Notes: generated by a model from the letters alone, not told the origin. 46,064 nucleotides of DNA from Pseudomonas sp. ISL-84 (GCA_018613035.1 JAGGRA010000018.1:1-46064), one strand, 5' to 3'; positions 18,751 through 27,852 are shown, numbered from the stretch's first letter. A program made the numbers and translations.

Positions 18751-19713
18751 ATGAGCGAAAAAGAAAAGCTTGTAGTGCTGATTGGCCCTACAGCAGTTGG
18801 TAAAACAAAATTAAGCATTCTCCTCGCTAAAAGGTTTAATGCAGAAATTATCAGCGGCGATTCCATGCAGATATATAAAAGCATGGATATAGGCACCGCC
18901 AAGATTACAAAAGAAGAAATGGAAGGTATTCCACACCATCTGATTGATATCAAAAATCCGGAAGACCCTTTTTCTGCAGCAGAGTTCCAGGAGCTTGTCC
19001 GAAGCAAAATTTCTGAAATCACTTTAAGAGGCAAACTACCAATGATCGTCGGGGGCACGGGATTATATATTCAATCAGTCATTTACGATTATCAATTTTC
19101 TGATGCTCCTTCAGATGACGAGTTCAGAAAGAAGCTGGAAGAACGCGCGGAAGGGGAAGGGAACGAAGCGCTTTATCAAGAGCTGATGGAAATTGACCCG
19201 GAAAGCGGAAGCAAAATCCATCCCAATAATATCCGCAGGGTGATCCGAGCTCTGGAAATCTTTCATTGTACCGGAAAAACGATGTCGGATTATCAGGAGA
19301 ATCAGGATCCTGAACTTCTTTATGATACCGCACTGATCGGGCTAACGATGAATCGGGAAAAGTTGTATGAGCGCATTAATCTTCGCGTTGATCTCATGAT
19401 GAAGGAAGGTTTGCTGGAAGAGGTTAATTCCCTTTATAAGCAGGGATTAAAGGATTGCCAGTCGATTCAGGCCATCGGGTACAAAGAGCTGTATGAATAC
19501 TTCAATGGGCGTGTTTCGATAGAGGACGCTGTAGGAAATCTGAAGCAAAATTCACGAAGATATGCAAAAAGACAGCTAACCTGGTTTCGAAACAAGATGA
19601 ATGTGGAATGGTTTGATATGTCCGATACAGCAGACCCTCAAGAGTTTGAAAAAAAATTCGCTGAAATTTCTGCTCTTATTGAAGGAAAGCTGAAAATAAA
19701 ATCGAATACATAA
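18751..19713 (+). CDS. miaA: tRNA dimethylallyltransferase
   Basis: The 320-residue enzyme transfers dimethylallyl from DMAPP to A37 of tRNAs, making the i6A substrate of MiaB. P-loop GPTAVGKT is at 12-19. DSMQIYKSMDIGTAKIT, GGTGLYIQSVIYDY, HPNNIRRVIRALEI and IQAIGYKEL are the conserved family blocks. The ribosome site (GGCAGTG) is weak but the N-terminus aligns with the family. hfq starts 27 bp after its stop, and miaA-hfq is a widely conserved pair. Confidence 0.96.
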   Translation: MSEKEKLVVLIGPTAVGKTKLSILLAKRFNAEIISGDSMQIYKSMDIGTAKITKEEMEGIPHHLIDIKNPEDPFSAAEFQELVRSKISEITLRGKLPMIVGGTGLYIQSVIYDYQFSDAPSDDEFRKKLEERAEGEGNEALYQELMEIDPESGSKIHPNNIRRVIRALEIFHCTGKTMSDYQENQDPELLYDTALIGLTMNREKLYERINLRVDLMMKEGLLEEVNSLYKQGLKDCQSIQAIGYKELYEYFNGRVSIEDAVGNLKQNSRRYAKRQLTWFRNKMNVEWFDMSDTADPQEFEKKFAEISALIEGKLKIKSNT

Positions 19714-19740
19714 TGATAGAGATAAAAGAGGAGGATTATT

Positions 19741-19974
19741 ATGAAATCAGCAATCAATATTCAAGATCAGGTTCTTAACCAGCTACGCAAGGACAATACA
19801 AACTGCACCGTATTCCTTTTAAACGGATTCCAAATTAGAGGCTGTATTAAAGGCTTTGATAATTTCACTGTTTTATTTGAGTCTGAAGGCAAGCAGCAGC
19901 TTGTATATAAGCATGCTATTTCTACATTCGTACCACAGCGCAATGTTCAGCTGGACTTAGATAACCAGCAATAA
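19741..19974 (+). CDS. hfq: RNA chaperone Hfq
   Basis: The 77-residue Sm-fold protein contains the Sm1 segment ([22 protein letters not shown]) and the YKHAIST Sm2 motif. It should form a hexamer that binds small RNAs and A-rich sequences. Gram-positive Hfqs have a short C-terminus, as here. AAGAGGAGGA lies at the right distance. It is co-transcribed with miaA and followed by a strong terminator. Confidence 0.97.
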   Translation: MKSAINIQDQVLNQLRKDNTNCTVFLLNGFQIRGCIKGFDNFTVLFESEGKQQLVYKHAISTFVPQRNVQLDLDNQQ

Positions 19975-19996
19975 TATACGCAGTTTTAAAAAGAAG

Positions 19997-20030
19997 GCCT
20001 GCTTCGATGGAAGCAGGCTATTTTTATTTT
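19997..20030 (+). terminator. Terminator after hfq
   Basis: A 9-bp GC-rich stem (GCCTGCTTC/GAAGCAGGC) and a GATG loop are followed by a T-rich run. Confidence 0.92.
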
Positions 20031-20130
20031 TCCAATAGCAGTTAAAGTTAAAAATCTTTAATGAAATGCTTACAGCTTGAATACATATAGATATGGGAAT
20101 TGATCGCTGTTATGAGGCAGATCTCTTGTT

Positions 20131-20345
20131 CCAGGCTCAAAGGGCTTCATTTCCCTTTATCCCGCATGAATGGGCAGTAAATCTACAACTTTGGTGTTTG
20201 AGGACCAAAAGAATGCTAAGTGGGCGGTAAATGCCCGAAAAGCCCGATGATCAGAACTCAGGCTAAAGACGCCATGACCATATGGAGACGTCTGAGTGAC
20301 TAGCATCCTGAGAGTCTTAACTAATCAGCAGACAGATTGAAGTTT
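20131..20345 (+). other. Possible structured RNA or structured repeat upstream of spoVK
   Basis: No gene fits in the 490-bp hfq-spoVK spacer. It has a succession of short hairpins: AAAGGG/CCCTTT, TTTGGT/ACCAAA, GGGC/GCCC, and a longer arm pairing CTCAG...AGACG with CGTCT...GAG. I do not recognise a known RNA class. Hairpins on both strands are equally possible. B. subtilis has nrdIEF-ymaB in this interval. Confidence 0.3.
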
Positions 20346-20522
20346 CACCTTATTTCTCGGGAAACCGCACAAAACGACATCCTCGAATCAATCATTGCTG
20401 AAAAGAGCGGGAATTTGTCGTTAATTAGCCTTATAACCGTAATCTGACGGAAACATATAGGCTTTTGTCACAAAGGTTACTTCTAAGCGTATACTGTGCC
20501 TAAGAATGTGAGGTGATAGCTT

Positions 20523-21473
20523 TTGGACCAGCCGATTCGCTTGAAAAATAACGGTCAAATCAGCATCGTGCTAAATTCACAGAAGCGAAAAACATACACA
20601 AAAGAACTTCCAGAATCTCAAGTGGTTCCAAAGACCATTCCGCCTGAGCATGCAGCCCTGAAAGAAATCGAGGAAGAACTTGGCGCTCTTGTAGGAATGG
20701 AAGAGATGAAGAAGATGATAAAAGAAATTTATGCTTGGATTTATGTTAATAAAAAGCGGGAAGAAGCCGGCCTGAAAGCAGGAAAACAAGCACTCCATAT
20801 GATGTTTAAAGGAAATCCGGGAACTGGGAAAACAACGGTTGCCCGATTAATAGGAAAACTTTTTCAAAAAATGAATGTGTTATCAAAAGGACATCTGATT
20901 GAAGCCGAGAGGGCAGATCTCGTCGGAGAATATATCGGGCATACTGCTCAAAAGACGAGGGATCTGGTGAAAAAATCGATCGGGGGCATCCTGTTCATCG
21001 ATGAAGCCTATTCATTAGGCAGAGGCGGGGAAAAGGATTTCGGCAAGGAAGCGATTGACACACTTGTGAAGCATATGGAGGACCGCCAGCATGAGTTCAT
21101 CCTGATCCTGGCGGGGTATTCCAGGGAAATGGATTATTTCCTTACTTTAAATCCAGGTCTCCACTCCCGTTTTCCGCTGGTGGTTGATTTCCCGGACTAC
21201 TCTATCGAACAGCTTATGGAAATTGGCCAGAGAATGCTAAAAGAGCGAGAATACACATTAAGCCACGAATCTGAAAAGAAGCTTCGGGAGCACTTATTTT
21301 ATGTTAAAAATACTCTAACTCCGAACAGCTTTTCAAACGGCCGCTATATCCGCAATATCATTGAAAAGTCAATCCGTGCACAGGCTATGCGTCTCCTTAT
21401 GCAAAACAGTTATGACCGTCATGATTTAATGACTATTAGAAGCAATGATTTAGTGTTTGAGGAAGATGATTAA
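20523..21473 (+). CDS. spoVK: Stage V sporulation protein K, AAA+ ATPase
   Basis: The 316-residue AAA+ protein has Walker A GNPGTGKTT (97-105), Walker B ILFIDEAYSL (D160-E161) and conserved HTAQKTRDLV and SNGRYIRNIIEKS segments. It aligns with B. subtilis SpoVK along its length, and the first 40 residues are least conserved. The start is a TTG preceded by GAGGTGAT at the right spacing. SpoVK acts in the mother cell during spore maturation, and its ATPase target is not known. It lies next to hflX in B. subtilis as well, but here a glutaredoxin and a TRIC channel gene intervene. Confidence 0.94.
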   Translation: MDQPIRLKNNGQISIVLNSQKRKTYTKELPESQVVPKTIPPEHAALKEIEEELGALVGMEEMKKMIKEIYAWIYVNKKREEAGLKAGKQALHMMFKGNPGTGKTTVARLIGKLFQKMNVLSKGHLIEAERADLVGEYIGHTAQKTRDLVKKSIGGILFIDEAYSLGRGGEKDFGKEAIDTLVKHMEDRQHEFILILAGYSREMDYFLTLNPGLHSRFPLVVDFPDYSIEQLMEIGQRMLKEREYTLSHESEKKLREHLFYVKNTLTPNSFSNGRYIRNIIEKSIRAQAMRLLMQNSYDRHDLMTIRSNDLVFEEDD

Positions 21474-21496
21474 GGGAACAGTAATCAATAAAAAGA

Positions 21497-21527
21497 CAGT
21501 GTCATACAGTATTGACATTGTTTTTTT
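21497..21527 (+). terminator. Terminator after spoVK
   Basis: The 8-bp stem CAGTGTCA/TGACATTG is followed by seven T. Confidence 0.85.
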
Positions 21528-21537
21528 ATTAAGTTAA

Positions 21538-21555
21538 AATACCATTAGGGGTATT
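21538..21555. promoter_or_regulatory. Candidate CsoR/CstR-type operator
   Basis: AATACC and GGTATT form an inverted repeat with a 6-nt spacer, and the text ATACC-ATTA-GGGGTAT resembles CsoR/CstR operators (ATACCC-n-GGGTAT). It lies about 32 bp before the glutaredoxin ATG. Members of this repressor family control copper efflux or persulfide detoxification. No repressor gene lies nearby. Confidence 0.4.
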
Positions 21556-21586
21556 AAAAGAGACGATTTAGAGGAGGAATATAAAA

Positions 21587-21820
21587 ATGAACGATATTAC
21601 AGTCTACACAACCAATACATGTCCTTATTGCACAATGGTGAAAAACTTCCTGGATGAGCAAGGATTATCTTACAAAGAGGTAAACGTCCAGCAAGACCAA
21701 AGAGCGGCGCAAAAGCTGGTTGAAACTACTGGCCAAATGGGCGTACCGCAAATCAATGTTAACGGCAAATGGGTACTTGGATTCGACCCAAACAACATTA
21801 TGGCAAACATAAAGCAATAA
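21587..21820 (+). CDS. Glutaredoxin-family protein (NrdH-like)
   Basis: The 77-residue thioredoxin-fold protein has the active site CPYC at C12-C15, the cis-Pro loop MGVPQINVNG and a C-terminal helix. It is probably a cytoplasmic thiol-disulfide reductant working with thioredoxin reductase or bacillithiol. GAGGAGGAAT precedes the ATG. It is monocistronic between two terminators. The upstream CstR-like operator would link it to reactive-sulfur stress rather than to ribonucleotide reductase, but this is inference. Confidence 0.9.
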   Translation: MNDITVYTTNTCPYCTMVKNFLDEQGLSYKEVNVQQDQRAAQKLVETTGQMGVPQINVNGKWVLGFDPNNIMANIKQ

Positions 21821-21832
21821 TATAAAGAAAAA

Positions 21833-21864
21833 GGCCTGTTCACTTGGTGAGCAGGCCCTTTTTT
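21833..21864 (+). terminator. Terminator after the glutaredoxin gene
   Basis: The 11-bp stem GGCCTGTTCAC/GTGAGCAGGCC with a 3-nt loop is followed by six T. Confidence 0.93.
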
Positions 21865-21884
21865 GAGCGGTATTTGCGAACTTT

Positions 21885-22006
21885 ACGAATAAACGGTGAT
21901 TATTAGCAAACAAAAGGTCCGAATTTGCGAATAAAACGTAAAATTTCTTTTAGCGAATAAACAGGCAAAACTTACGAACAAATGGTGGAATCTTGCGATA
22001 AATAGA
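21885..22006. repeat. Short-period tandem repeat, about 21 bp
   Basis: Copies of RCGAATAAACGG-like text recur at 21885, 21906, 21927, 21953, 21974 and 21995, giving a 21-bp period with one 26-bp step. Between them lie short T-rich or A-rich linkers. It is noncoding and sits between two terminators in a convergent spacer. Confidence 0.6.
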
Positions 22007-22110
22007 GTTTCAATACCGGTAGGGGTTAATGGATTCCTAAACATAAAGAAAAAACCGAAGTTTTATCAAAAATTAGGCTGGGAATCAACAATAAGCTGTT
22101 ACCAAGACAA

Positions 22111-22141
22111 AAATAAAAAGCATCGGCGCGAAACCGATACT
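22111..22141 (-). terminator. Terminator after the TRIC gene
   Basis: On the minus strand the stem AGTATCGG/CCGATGCT with a 7-nt loop is followed by TTTTTATTT. Confidence 0.85.
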
Positions 22142-22158
22142 TTTCTTTATCTTTATCT

Positions 22159-22764
22159 TTATCTGGTTCCCAGACTCTTGACCGGAAGCTTCCATTTGTA
22201 TGTGTAGGATAATACCCTTAACGCAGTAATAATGATAAACAAGGAATATAATTCAAATGAAGAAACCGCGATTCCCAACCCGATCGCTGCTCCGCATAGG
22301 ATGGCCCAGACAGCATAAATCTCTGATTTCAATACCAGCGGGTTTCTGCGTGCAAGCAGGTCACGGATGATTCCGCCGCCACTACCTGTTAAAACTGCAG
22401 CTACAATCACTGCGCTTAATGGATGGTTCATTTCTGTTGCATAAAGAGCTCCTTGAATAGCAAATGCGGATAACCCGATTGCATCAAAGAAATTGCCCCA
22501 TTTTTGCCAGTGTTTAAGCAGGTTATTTGGGAAAAGCATTACTGCTGTGATGGACAAAAGTGCAATTTGAAAAAATAACCCCTGTTCCCAAAGGGCAGAG
22601 ACCGGTACGCCTATTAATAAATTCCGGATGGCTCCCCCGCCGAAAGCGGTGACGATTCCGAGAATGTATATACCTAAAATATCGTATTCTTCTTCCATGG
22701 CAACAATTGCGCCGCTGACTGCGAAGGCAATGGTACCAATCATACTTAAAACTTCCCATGTCAT
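22159..22764 (-). CDS. Trimeric intracellular cation (TRIC) channel family protein, YvgT-like
   Basis: The 201-residue membrane protein has about seven hydrophobic helices in two repeated halves. Each half carries the glycine-rich family signature (FGGGAIRNLLIG and GSGGGIIRDLL). This is the UPF0126/TRIC fold, a homotrimeric potassium-permeable channel. It resembles B. subtilis YvgT. AAGAGGAGAA lies about eight bases before the ATG. It is not at this locus in B. subtilis. It stands alone, divergent from hflX. Confidence 0.92.
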   Translation of the reverse strand: MTWEVLSMIGTIAFAVSGAIVAMEEEYDILGIYILGIVTAFGGGAIRNLLIGVPVSALWEQGLFFQIALLSITAVMLFPNNLLKHWQKWGNFFDAIGLSAFAIQGALYATEMNHPLSAVIVAAVLTGSGGGIIRDLLARRNPLVLKSEIYAVWAILCGAAIGLGIAVSSFELYSLFIIITALRVLSYTYKWKLPVKSLGTR

Positions 22765-22930
22765 AGACCATTTCTCCTCTTGATGAAAATCTCACATTCT
22801 ATATCATTTAAACCCTATTAGTATAGTTAAATTCTTTCAAACAATATGATTTTAACACGGAAAAATAGAAATACAATACTTTTGTTTAAGACTGTATAAG
22901 CTTTTTTAAAGCTGTGTAAAATCTGCTCAT

Positions 22931-23117
22931 TAATTTCAGCTCAAGAAGCCTGTTTTCCGCCGGTGGCCATAAAGCATCTTTGAAGCGTAGGGTCTCCCTA
23001 TAATCCGCATTCCAGCAGGAAAATGAATAAGCATCCGTGAAAATACACCTCATGAAGGAAATGGGAACCCATTTTCAAGGAGTTTGCGCTTTCAGGACCA
23101 GCACAGCCAAAATTGAG
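22931..23117. repeat. Degenerate GC-rich repeat (family A)
   Basis: It retains TTTCCGCCGG, a GGTCTCCC block, CCAGCAGGAaAaTGAATAAGCATCC and CACCtCAtGAAGGAAATG in the order seen in the intact copy at 40528, but both ends are worn. It fills most of the 22765-23170 gap. Confidence 0.5.
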
Positions 23118-23223
23118 CTTAAAAACGGCCTTTTAATAAGCTGCAAAAAGGATTAACGAAGAGGTAAAAATTAGTATTGGCAAAATTTTTTTGATATGAT
23201 GTTATCAATCAGAAAGCAGAGGC

Positions 23224-23259
23224 AAAGCTGATCGGAACGATTTGCTTCCCAGCTTTTTT
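23224..23259 (+). terminator. Terminator-like hairpin in the hflX leader (possible attenuator)
   Basis: The stem AAAGCTG/CAGCTTT, with an inner ATCG/CGAT hairpin, ends in six T and lies only 27 bp before the hflX start. A TATGAT at 23195-23200, with TTAGTA 18 bp upstream, could start the transcript just before it. No gene lies directly upstream that would need a terminator on this strand. Confidence 0.5.
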
Positions 23260-23286
23260 AATACACATATGAAAGAGGGATGCTGA

Positions 23287-24543
23287 TTGGAACAAAAGCC
23301 AGAATATGAAAAAGTAATTCTTGTCGGCTGCCATACAGAAGAAGATGACCAGCGGTTTGAATATTCCATGGAGGAATTGGAGTCCTTGACGGAGACCGCC
23401 AATGGAAAAGCAGTAGCTTCCGTTACACAAAAAAGAGAACGGATTCATCCGTCTACATATATAGGAAAAGGAAAGGTTGAGGAATTGGCTGCTCTCCAGG
23501 AGGAAATGGAAGCAGATATCATCATTTTTAATGATGAGCTTTCACCAAGTCAGGTTCGCAATCTTTCGTCTGACCTGGATGCCAGGATTATTGACCGTAC
23601 ACAGCTAATTTTGGATATCTTCGCACAAAGAGCCCGTTCCAAAGAGGGTAAGCTGCAGGTTGAATTGGCTCAGCTTCAATATCTGCTTCCTCGTCTGTCC
23701 GGACAGGGTATCCAGCTTTCAAGGCTTGGCGGGGGAATTGGCACAAGAGGTCCGGGTGAGACGAAACTGGAATCGGACCGCCGCCATATCCGCCGCAGAA
23801 TCGACGATATTAAGACGCAGCTGTCTGTCATCGTTCAGCACCGCGACAGATACCGTGAAAGAAGGAAGAAAAATAAAGCCTTCCAAATTGCCCTTGTCGG
23901 TTATACGAATGCAGGCAAATCAACCATTTTTAACAGACTTTCAGAAGCTGAATCATATGAAGAAAACCAGCTGTTTGCGACGCTTGACCCGATGACGCGC
24001 AAGCTAATTTTGCCTAGCGGTTTTATGACACTTGTGACGGATACAGTTGGGTTTATTCAGGACCTGCCAACGACTTTGATCGCTGCCTTCCGCTCAACCC
24101 TTGAAGAGGTGAAGGAGGCAGATCTCCTTCTGCATGTCGTGGATATGTCCAATCCGGACTATTTCCAGCACGAGCAGACAGTCAATAAACTAATAGAAGA
24201 TTTGGAAAATGATAAAATTCCGCAATTGACGGTATATAATAAAAGAGATTTAAGGCATCCTGATTTTGTTCCGATAGCTAAAACCGAAACCATCCAAATA
24301 AGTGCCTTTGAGGAAGAGGACCGCAATGATTTAAAGCGGAAAATTGAGCAAATGATTCTGGGGATGATGAAGCACTATCATGTTGAAGTGCCTTCAACAG
24401 AAGGGAAGCTTCTTTCCCAGCTCAAGAATGAAACCATTTTGCGCGAATTAAGCTTCCATGAAGAAAAGGAATTATATGTTTGCAAAGGCTACTATCTTGA
24501 GGACCATGCAATTTCAGGGCCTTTAACGAAATATACTGTATAG
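23287..24543 (+). CDS. hflX: Ribosome-associated GTPase HflX
   Basis: The 418-residue GTPase consists of an N-terminal HflX domain (about 1-180, with [21 protein letters not shown] and [15 protein letters not shown] segments) and a G domain with G1 GYTNAGKST (from residue 205), G3 DTVGF and G4 YNKRD. It splits stalled ribosomes under heat or antibiotic stress. The start is TTG with GAAAGAGGG upstream. ynbB follows after 13 bp, as in B. subtilis, so the two are co-transcribed. A terminator-like hairpin in the leader suggests attenuation. Confidence 0.95.
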   Translation: MEQKPEYEKVILVGCHTEEDDQRFEYSMEELESLTETANGKAVASVTQKRERIHPSTYIGKGKVEELAALQEEMEADIIIFNDELSPSQVRNLSSDLDARIIDRTQLILDIFAQRARSKEGKLQVELAQLQYLLPRLSGQGIQLSRLGGGIGTRGPGETKLESDRRHIRRRIDDIKTQLSVIVQHRDRYRERRKKNKAFQIALVGYTNAGKSTIFNRLSEAESYEENQLFATLDPMTRKLILPSGFMTLVTDTVGFIQDLPTTLIAAFRSTLEEVKEADLLLHVVDMSNPDYFQHEQTVNKLIEDLENDKIPQLTVYNKRDLRHPDFVPIAKTETIQISAFEEEDRNDLKRKIEQMILGMMKHYHVEVPSTEGKLLSQLKNETILRELSFHEEKELYVCKGYYLEDHAISGPLTKYTV

Positions 24544-24556
24544 TTAGGAGAACACC

Positions 24557-25828
24557 ATGTTTCGACAGTTATCACAGGGGGGAAAGCTCCAGCCAATTGT
24601 AAAAGAAGTGGAGCAACAAATTTCAGAAGTACTGCAAAGCATAGACCAGCGAATTGATGACAATCAATTCCGCGTTTTAAACAGCTTCCAAAATTATAAA
24701 GTAAGCGATTCGCATTTCACTCCATCGACAGGCTACGGATATGATGATATCGGCCGAGATACGCTTGAAGAGATATATGCAGAAGTGTTTGGCGGGGAAG
24801 CCGGCCTGGTTCGGCCGCAAATCATTTCGGGCACACATGCCATTTCCATTGCCCTTTTTGGGGTACTGCGACCTGGTGACGAATTGCTATATATCACCGG
24901 CAAGCCATACGACACTTTAGAAGAGATTGTCGGGATTCGCGGCACTGGGAACGGCTCATTAAAAGAATTTGGCATAGGCTACAATAGCGTGCCGCTAACC
25001 CAAGAGGGAAGCATCGATTACCCAGCAGTGCAAAGTGCAATCAAGCCGAATACAAAAATGATTGGCATTCAGCGCTCCAAAGGGTATGCGACCAGGCCTT
25101 CTTTTACAATTGAACAAATTAATGAGATGATCAGATTTGTAAAAGAAATTAAGCCTGACGCAGTTGTCTTTGTAGACAATTGCTATGGGGAGTTTGTAGA
25201 AGACCGGGAGCCATGCCATATTGGAGCTGACCTGGTGGCAGGGTCGCTCATTAAAAACCCAGGCGGCGGCATTGCCAAGACGGGCGGCTATATTGTCGGG
25301 AAAAAGCAATGGGTCGAGGCCTGCTCATACCGGATGACTTCACCTGGAATCGGTGCGGAAGCCGGTGCATCCCTATACAGCCTTCAGGAAATGTACCAGG
25401 GCTTCTTCCTGGCTCCGCATGTGGTTGGCCAGGCACTTAAAGGAGCGGTTTTTACCGCAGCGATGCTTGAGCGCCTTGGCATGAATTCCTATCCAAAATG
25501 GAATAGCAAAAGAACCGACCTTATTCAGTCCGTTCAATTTGATGACAAAGATAAAATGGTAGCATTTTGCCAGGCGATTCAATTTGCCTCTCCTGTCAAT
25601 TCCCATGTCACAGCTTACCCGGCATACATGCCTGGCTATGAAAATGATGTCATCATGGCTGCAGGTACATTTATCCAGGGAGCCAGCATTGAATTAACGG
25701 CTGACGGGCCAATCAGACCCCCATATGTAGCGTATGTGCAGGGCGGGCTGACGTATTCGCATGTGAAGATGGCAGTCTGCATTGCATTAAACCGTTTACT
25801 GGAAAAAGGTTTAATTGAAATAGAATAG
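24557..25828 (+). CDS. ynbB: YnbB, PLP-dependent methionine gamma-lyase-like / 'aluminum resistance' family protein
   Basis: The 423-residue fold-type I PLP enzyme homologue has SGTHAISIALFGVLRPGDELL for cofactor and substrate binding, VFVDNCYGEFVE (cofactor Asp) and SLIKNPGGGIAKTGGYIVG, with the Schiff-base Lys near 233. The family is annotated as methionine gamma-lyase-like or aluminum-resistance protein, but its reaction is unproven. TAGGAGAA supports the ATG. It is downstream of hflX and upstream of glnRA, as in B. subtilis. Confidence 0.93.
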   Translation: MFRQLSQGGKLQPIVKEVEQQISEVLQSIDQRIDDNQFRVLNSFQNYKVSDSHFTPSTGYGYDDIGRDTLEEIYAEVFGGEAGLVRPQIISGTHAISIALFGVLRPGDELLYITGKPYDTLEEIVGIRGTGNGSLKEFGIGYNSVPLTQEGSIDYPAVQSAIKPNTKMIGIQRSKGYATRPSFTIEQINEMIRFVKEIKPDAVVFVDNCYGEFVEDREPCHIGADLVAGSLIKNPGGGIAKTGGYIVGKKQWVEACSYRMTSPGIGAEAGASLYSLQEMYQGFFLAPHVVGQALKGAVFTAAMLERLGMNSYPKWNSKRTDLIQSVQFDDKDKMVAFCQAIQFASPVNSHVTAYPAYMPGYENDVIMAAGTFIQGASIELTADGPIRPPYVAYVQGGLTYSHVKMAVCIALNRLLEKGLIEIE

Positions 25829-25840
25829 GTGAATATAAAG

Positions 25841-25870
25841 AAGGACAGCTACCTGGTTAGTTGTCCTTTT
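25841..25870 (+). terminator. Terminator after ynbB
   Basis: The 11-bp stem AAGGACAGCTA/TAGTTGTCCTT (one G-T pair) is followed by a short T run. Confidence 0.85.
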
Positions 25871-25943
25871 CTGTTTAAAAACTTTTGTTATTAAGCATGG
25901 AATTTACTTAAAAAAAAAAAAGCAAAAATTTTTTGAAAAAACA

Positions 25944-25960
25944 TGTAATAAAAGCTAACA
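25944..25960. promoter_or_regulatory. GlnR/TnrA box 1 of glnRA
   Basis: TGTAATAAAAGCTAACA matches TGTNA-N7-TNACA perfectly. It lies just upstream of the -35, as GlnRo1 does in B. subtilis. Confidence 0.85.
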
Positions 25961-25965
25961 TCCAG

Positions 25966-25994
25966 TTGACAGATTATCTTACATTACATATAAT
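25966..25994 (+). promoter_or_regulatory. Sigma-A promoter of glnRA
   Basis: Perfect consensus: TTGACA (25966-25971), 17-nt spacer, TATAAT (25989-25994). Confidence 0.9.
25967..25983. promoter_or_regulatory. GlnR box 2, overlapping the glnRA -35
   Basis: TGACAGATTATCTTACA matches TGTNA-N7-TNACA with one mismatch. It overlaps the -35 and spacer, where GlnRo2 lies in B. subtilis, so binding would block RNA polymerase. Confidence 0.65.
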
Positions 25995-26028
25995 AATCAC
26001 AAGAAGTAATGAAAAGGGGGAGAAATAG

Positions 26029-26436
26029 TTGACTGGAAGTGAAATTCGACGTTCCATGCCGCTTTTCCCAATTGGTACTGTCATGCAGCTAACCGATCTG
26101 ACCGCGAGGCAGATACGCTACTATGAAGAGCACCAATTAATTTCTCCAGCTAGAACTGACGGAAATAGAAGACTTTTTTCCTTAAACGATATTGATGTCC
26201 TTTTGGAGATTAAAGACTTAATCGACCAGGGTGTCAACATGGCCGGAATCAAACAGCTATTTTTCGTAAAAGAACAGCAAGCAATATCAGATAATATGAA
26301 GAAGCAAGAAGATAAAGCGAGACGCGATCTTTCTGATGAAGAAATCCGGAAACTCCTTCGCAAAGAAATTGTGCAGGCTGGCCGATTCAATCGTTCATCA
26401 CTGCGTCAAGGCAACATGCACCGCTTTTTCCATTAA
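26029..26436 (+). CDS. glnR: Transcriptional repressor of glutamine synthetase, MerR family
   Basis: The 135-residue protein has an N-terminal winged-helix MerR domain ([30 protein letters not shown]) and a C-terminal tail ([12 protein letters not shown]...[17 protein letters not shown]). In B. subtilis this tail senses feedback-inhibited glutamine synthetase. The start is TTG with AAGGGGGAG upstream, and the first residues align with the B. subtilis protein from RRSMPLFP onward. It represses its own operon through the two boxes at 25944-25983. glnA follows 42 bp later. Confidence 0.96.
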   Translation: MTGSEIRRSMPLFPIGTVMQLTDLTARQIRYYEEHQLISPARTDGNRRLFSLNDIDVLLEIKDLIDQGVNMAGIKQLFFVKEQQAISDNMKKQEDKARRDLSDEEIRKLLRKEIVQAGRFNRSSLRQGNMHRFFH

Positions 26437-26478
26437 TAAATAAAAAACACTCATGTAAATTTAAGGGAGGAAATACCA

Positions 26479-27813
26479 TTGGCTAAGTTCACTAAAGACG
26501 ATATTAAACGCATTGCAGAAGAAGAAAACGTAAAATTTGTCCGTTTACAGTTTACGGATATTCTAGGAACAATCAAAAACGTTGAAATTCCAATCAGCCA
26601 GCTTGAAAAAGCACTTGATAACAAAATGATGTTTGACGGATCTTCTATCGAAGGCTTCGTACGTATTGAAGAATCAGATATGAATTTATATCCTGACCTT
26701 GATACATGGGTGGTATTCCCTTGGACAGCGGAAAAAGGAAAAGTTGCGCGTTTGATCTGTGATATCTACAATCCGGATGGAACTCCATTCCTTGGTGATC
26801 CTCGCAGCAATTTAAAACGTATTCTAGGTGAAATGGAAGAGTTAGGCTTCACAGATTTCAATCTTGGACCTGAACCAGAATTCTTTTTATTCAAGCTTGA
26901 TCATGCTGGAGAACCGACTCTAGAGCTAAATGATAACGGCGGATACTTTGACCTTGCACCAACAGACCTTGGTGAAAACTGCCGCCGTGACATCGTGCTG
27001 GAACTTGAAGAAATGGGCTTTGAGATTGAAGCTTCCCACCATGAGGTTGCTCCAGGCCAGCACGAAATCGATTTTAAATATGCAGATGCTTTAACAGCAT
27101 GTGACCAAATCCAGACGTTCAAGCTTGTTGTTAAAACGATTGCCCGCAAGCACGGCCTGCATGCGACATTCATGCCAAAACCACTATTCGGTGTGAACGG
27201 TTCTGGTATGCACTGTAACGTTTCATTATTCAAGGATGGAAAAAATGCATTCTTCAATGAAACTGGAGATCTTCAACTTAGTGATGACGCACGTCACTTT
27301 ATCGCAGGCATCATCAATCATGCCACAGCATTTACAGCAGTAACAAACCCAATCGTTAACTCTTATAAGCGTTTGGTTCCTGGTTATGAAGCACCTTGCT
27401 ATGTTGCATGGTCTGCTCAAAACCGTTCACCGCTTATCCGTATCCCGGCTTCCCGCGGCATAAGTACTCGTGTAGAGGTCCGAAGTGTTGACCCTGCTGC
27501 GAACCCATACCTTGCTATGGCTGTGTTATTAAAAGCTGGACTTGATGGAATCAAGAACAAATTGACTCCTCCAGCACCAGTTGACCGCAACATCTATGTA
27601 ATGAACAAGCAAGAGCGTGTAGAAGAAGGGATCAAGGATCTTCCAGCAACATTGGCAGCTGCCCTTGAAGAACTTAAAAATGACGAAGTAATCGTTTCTG
27701 CTCTTGGCGACCATATCTTCGAACACTTCATTGAAGCAAAAGAAATCGAGTGGGATATGTTTAGAACGCAAGTGCATCCATGGGAGCGCGAGCAGTATAT
27801 GAGCATGTATTAA
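26479..27813 (+). CDS. glnA: Type I-alpha glutamine synthetase
   Basis: The 444-residue enzyme makes glutamine from glutamate, ammonia and ATP. Signatures include FDGSSIEGF, the GPEPEFFLF and [12 protein letters not shown] metal sites, and NGSGMHCN. Arg62 (FVRIEESD) is present. In B. subtilis this residue gives the I-alpha enzyme its sensitivity to glutamine and AMP. There is no adenylylation-loop insertion. The start is TTG, with GGGAGGAAAT upstream and MAKFTKDDI aligning to the family. Besides catalysis, the inhibited enzyme chaperones GlnR and sequesters TnrA in Bacillus. Confidence 0.98.
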   Translation: MAKFTKDDIKRIAEEENVKFVRLQFTDILGTIKNVEIPISQLEKALDNKMMFDGSSIEGFVRIEESDMNLYPDLDTWVVFPWTAEKGKVARLICDIYNPDGTPFLGDPRSNLKRILGEMEELGFTDFNLGPEPEFFLFKLDHAGEPTLELNDNGGYFDLAPTDLGENCRRDIVLELEEMGFEIEASHHEVAPGQHEIDFKYADALTACDQIQTFKLVVKTIARKHGLHATFMPKPLFGVNGSGMHCNVSLFKDGKNAFFNETGDLQLSDDARHFIAGIINHATAFTAVTNPIVNSYKRLVPGYEAPCYVAWSAQNRSPLIRIPASRGISTRVEVRSVDPAANPYLAMAVLLKAGLDGIKNKLTPPAPVDRNIYVMNKQERVEEGIKDLPATLAAALEELKNDEVIVSALGDHIFEHFIEAKEIEWDMFRTQVHPWEREQYMSMY

Positions 27814-27823
27814 TAATCAGTCA

Positions 27824-27852
27824 AGCCTTGGCCTCAGTGCCGAGGCTTTTTT
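27824..27852 (+). terminator. Terminator after glnA
   Basis: The 9-bp stem AGCCTTGGC/GCCGAGGCT (one wobble) is followed by six T. Confidence 0.92.
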
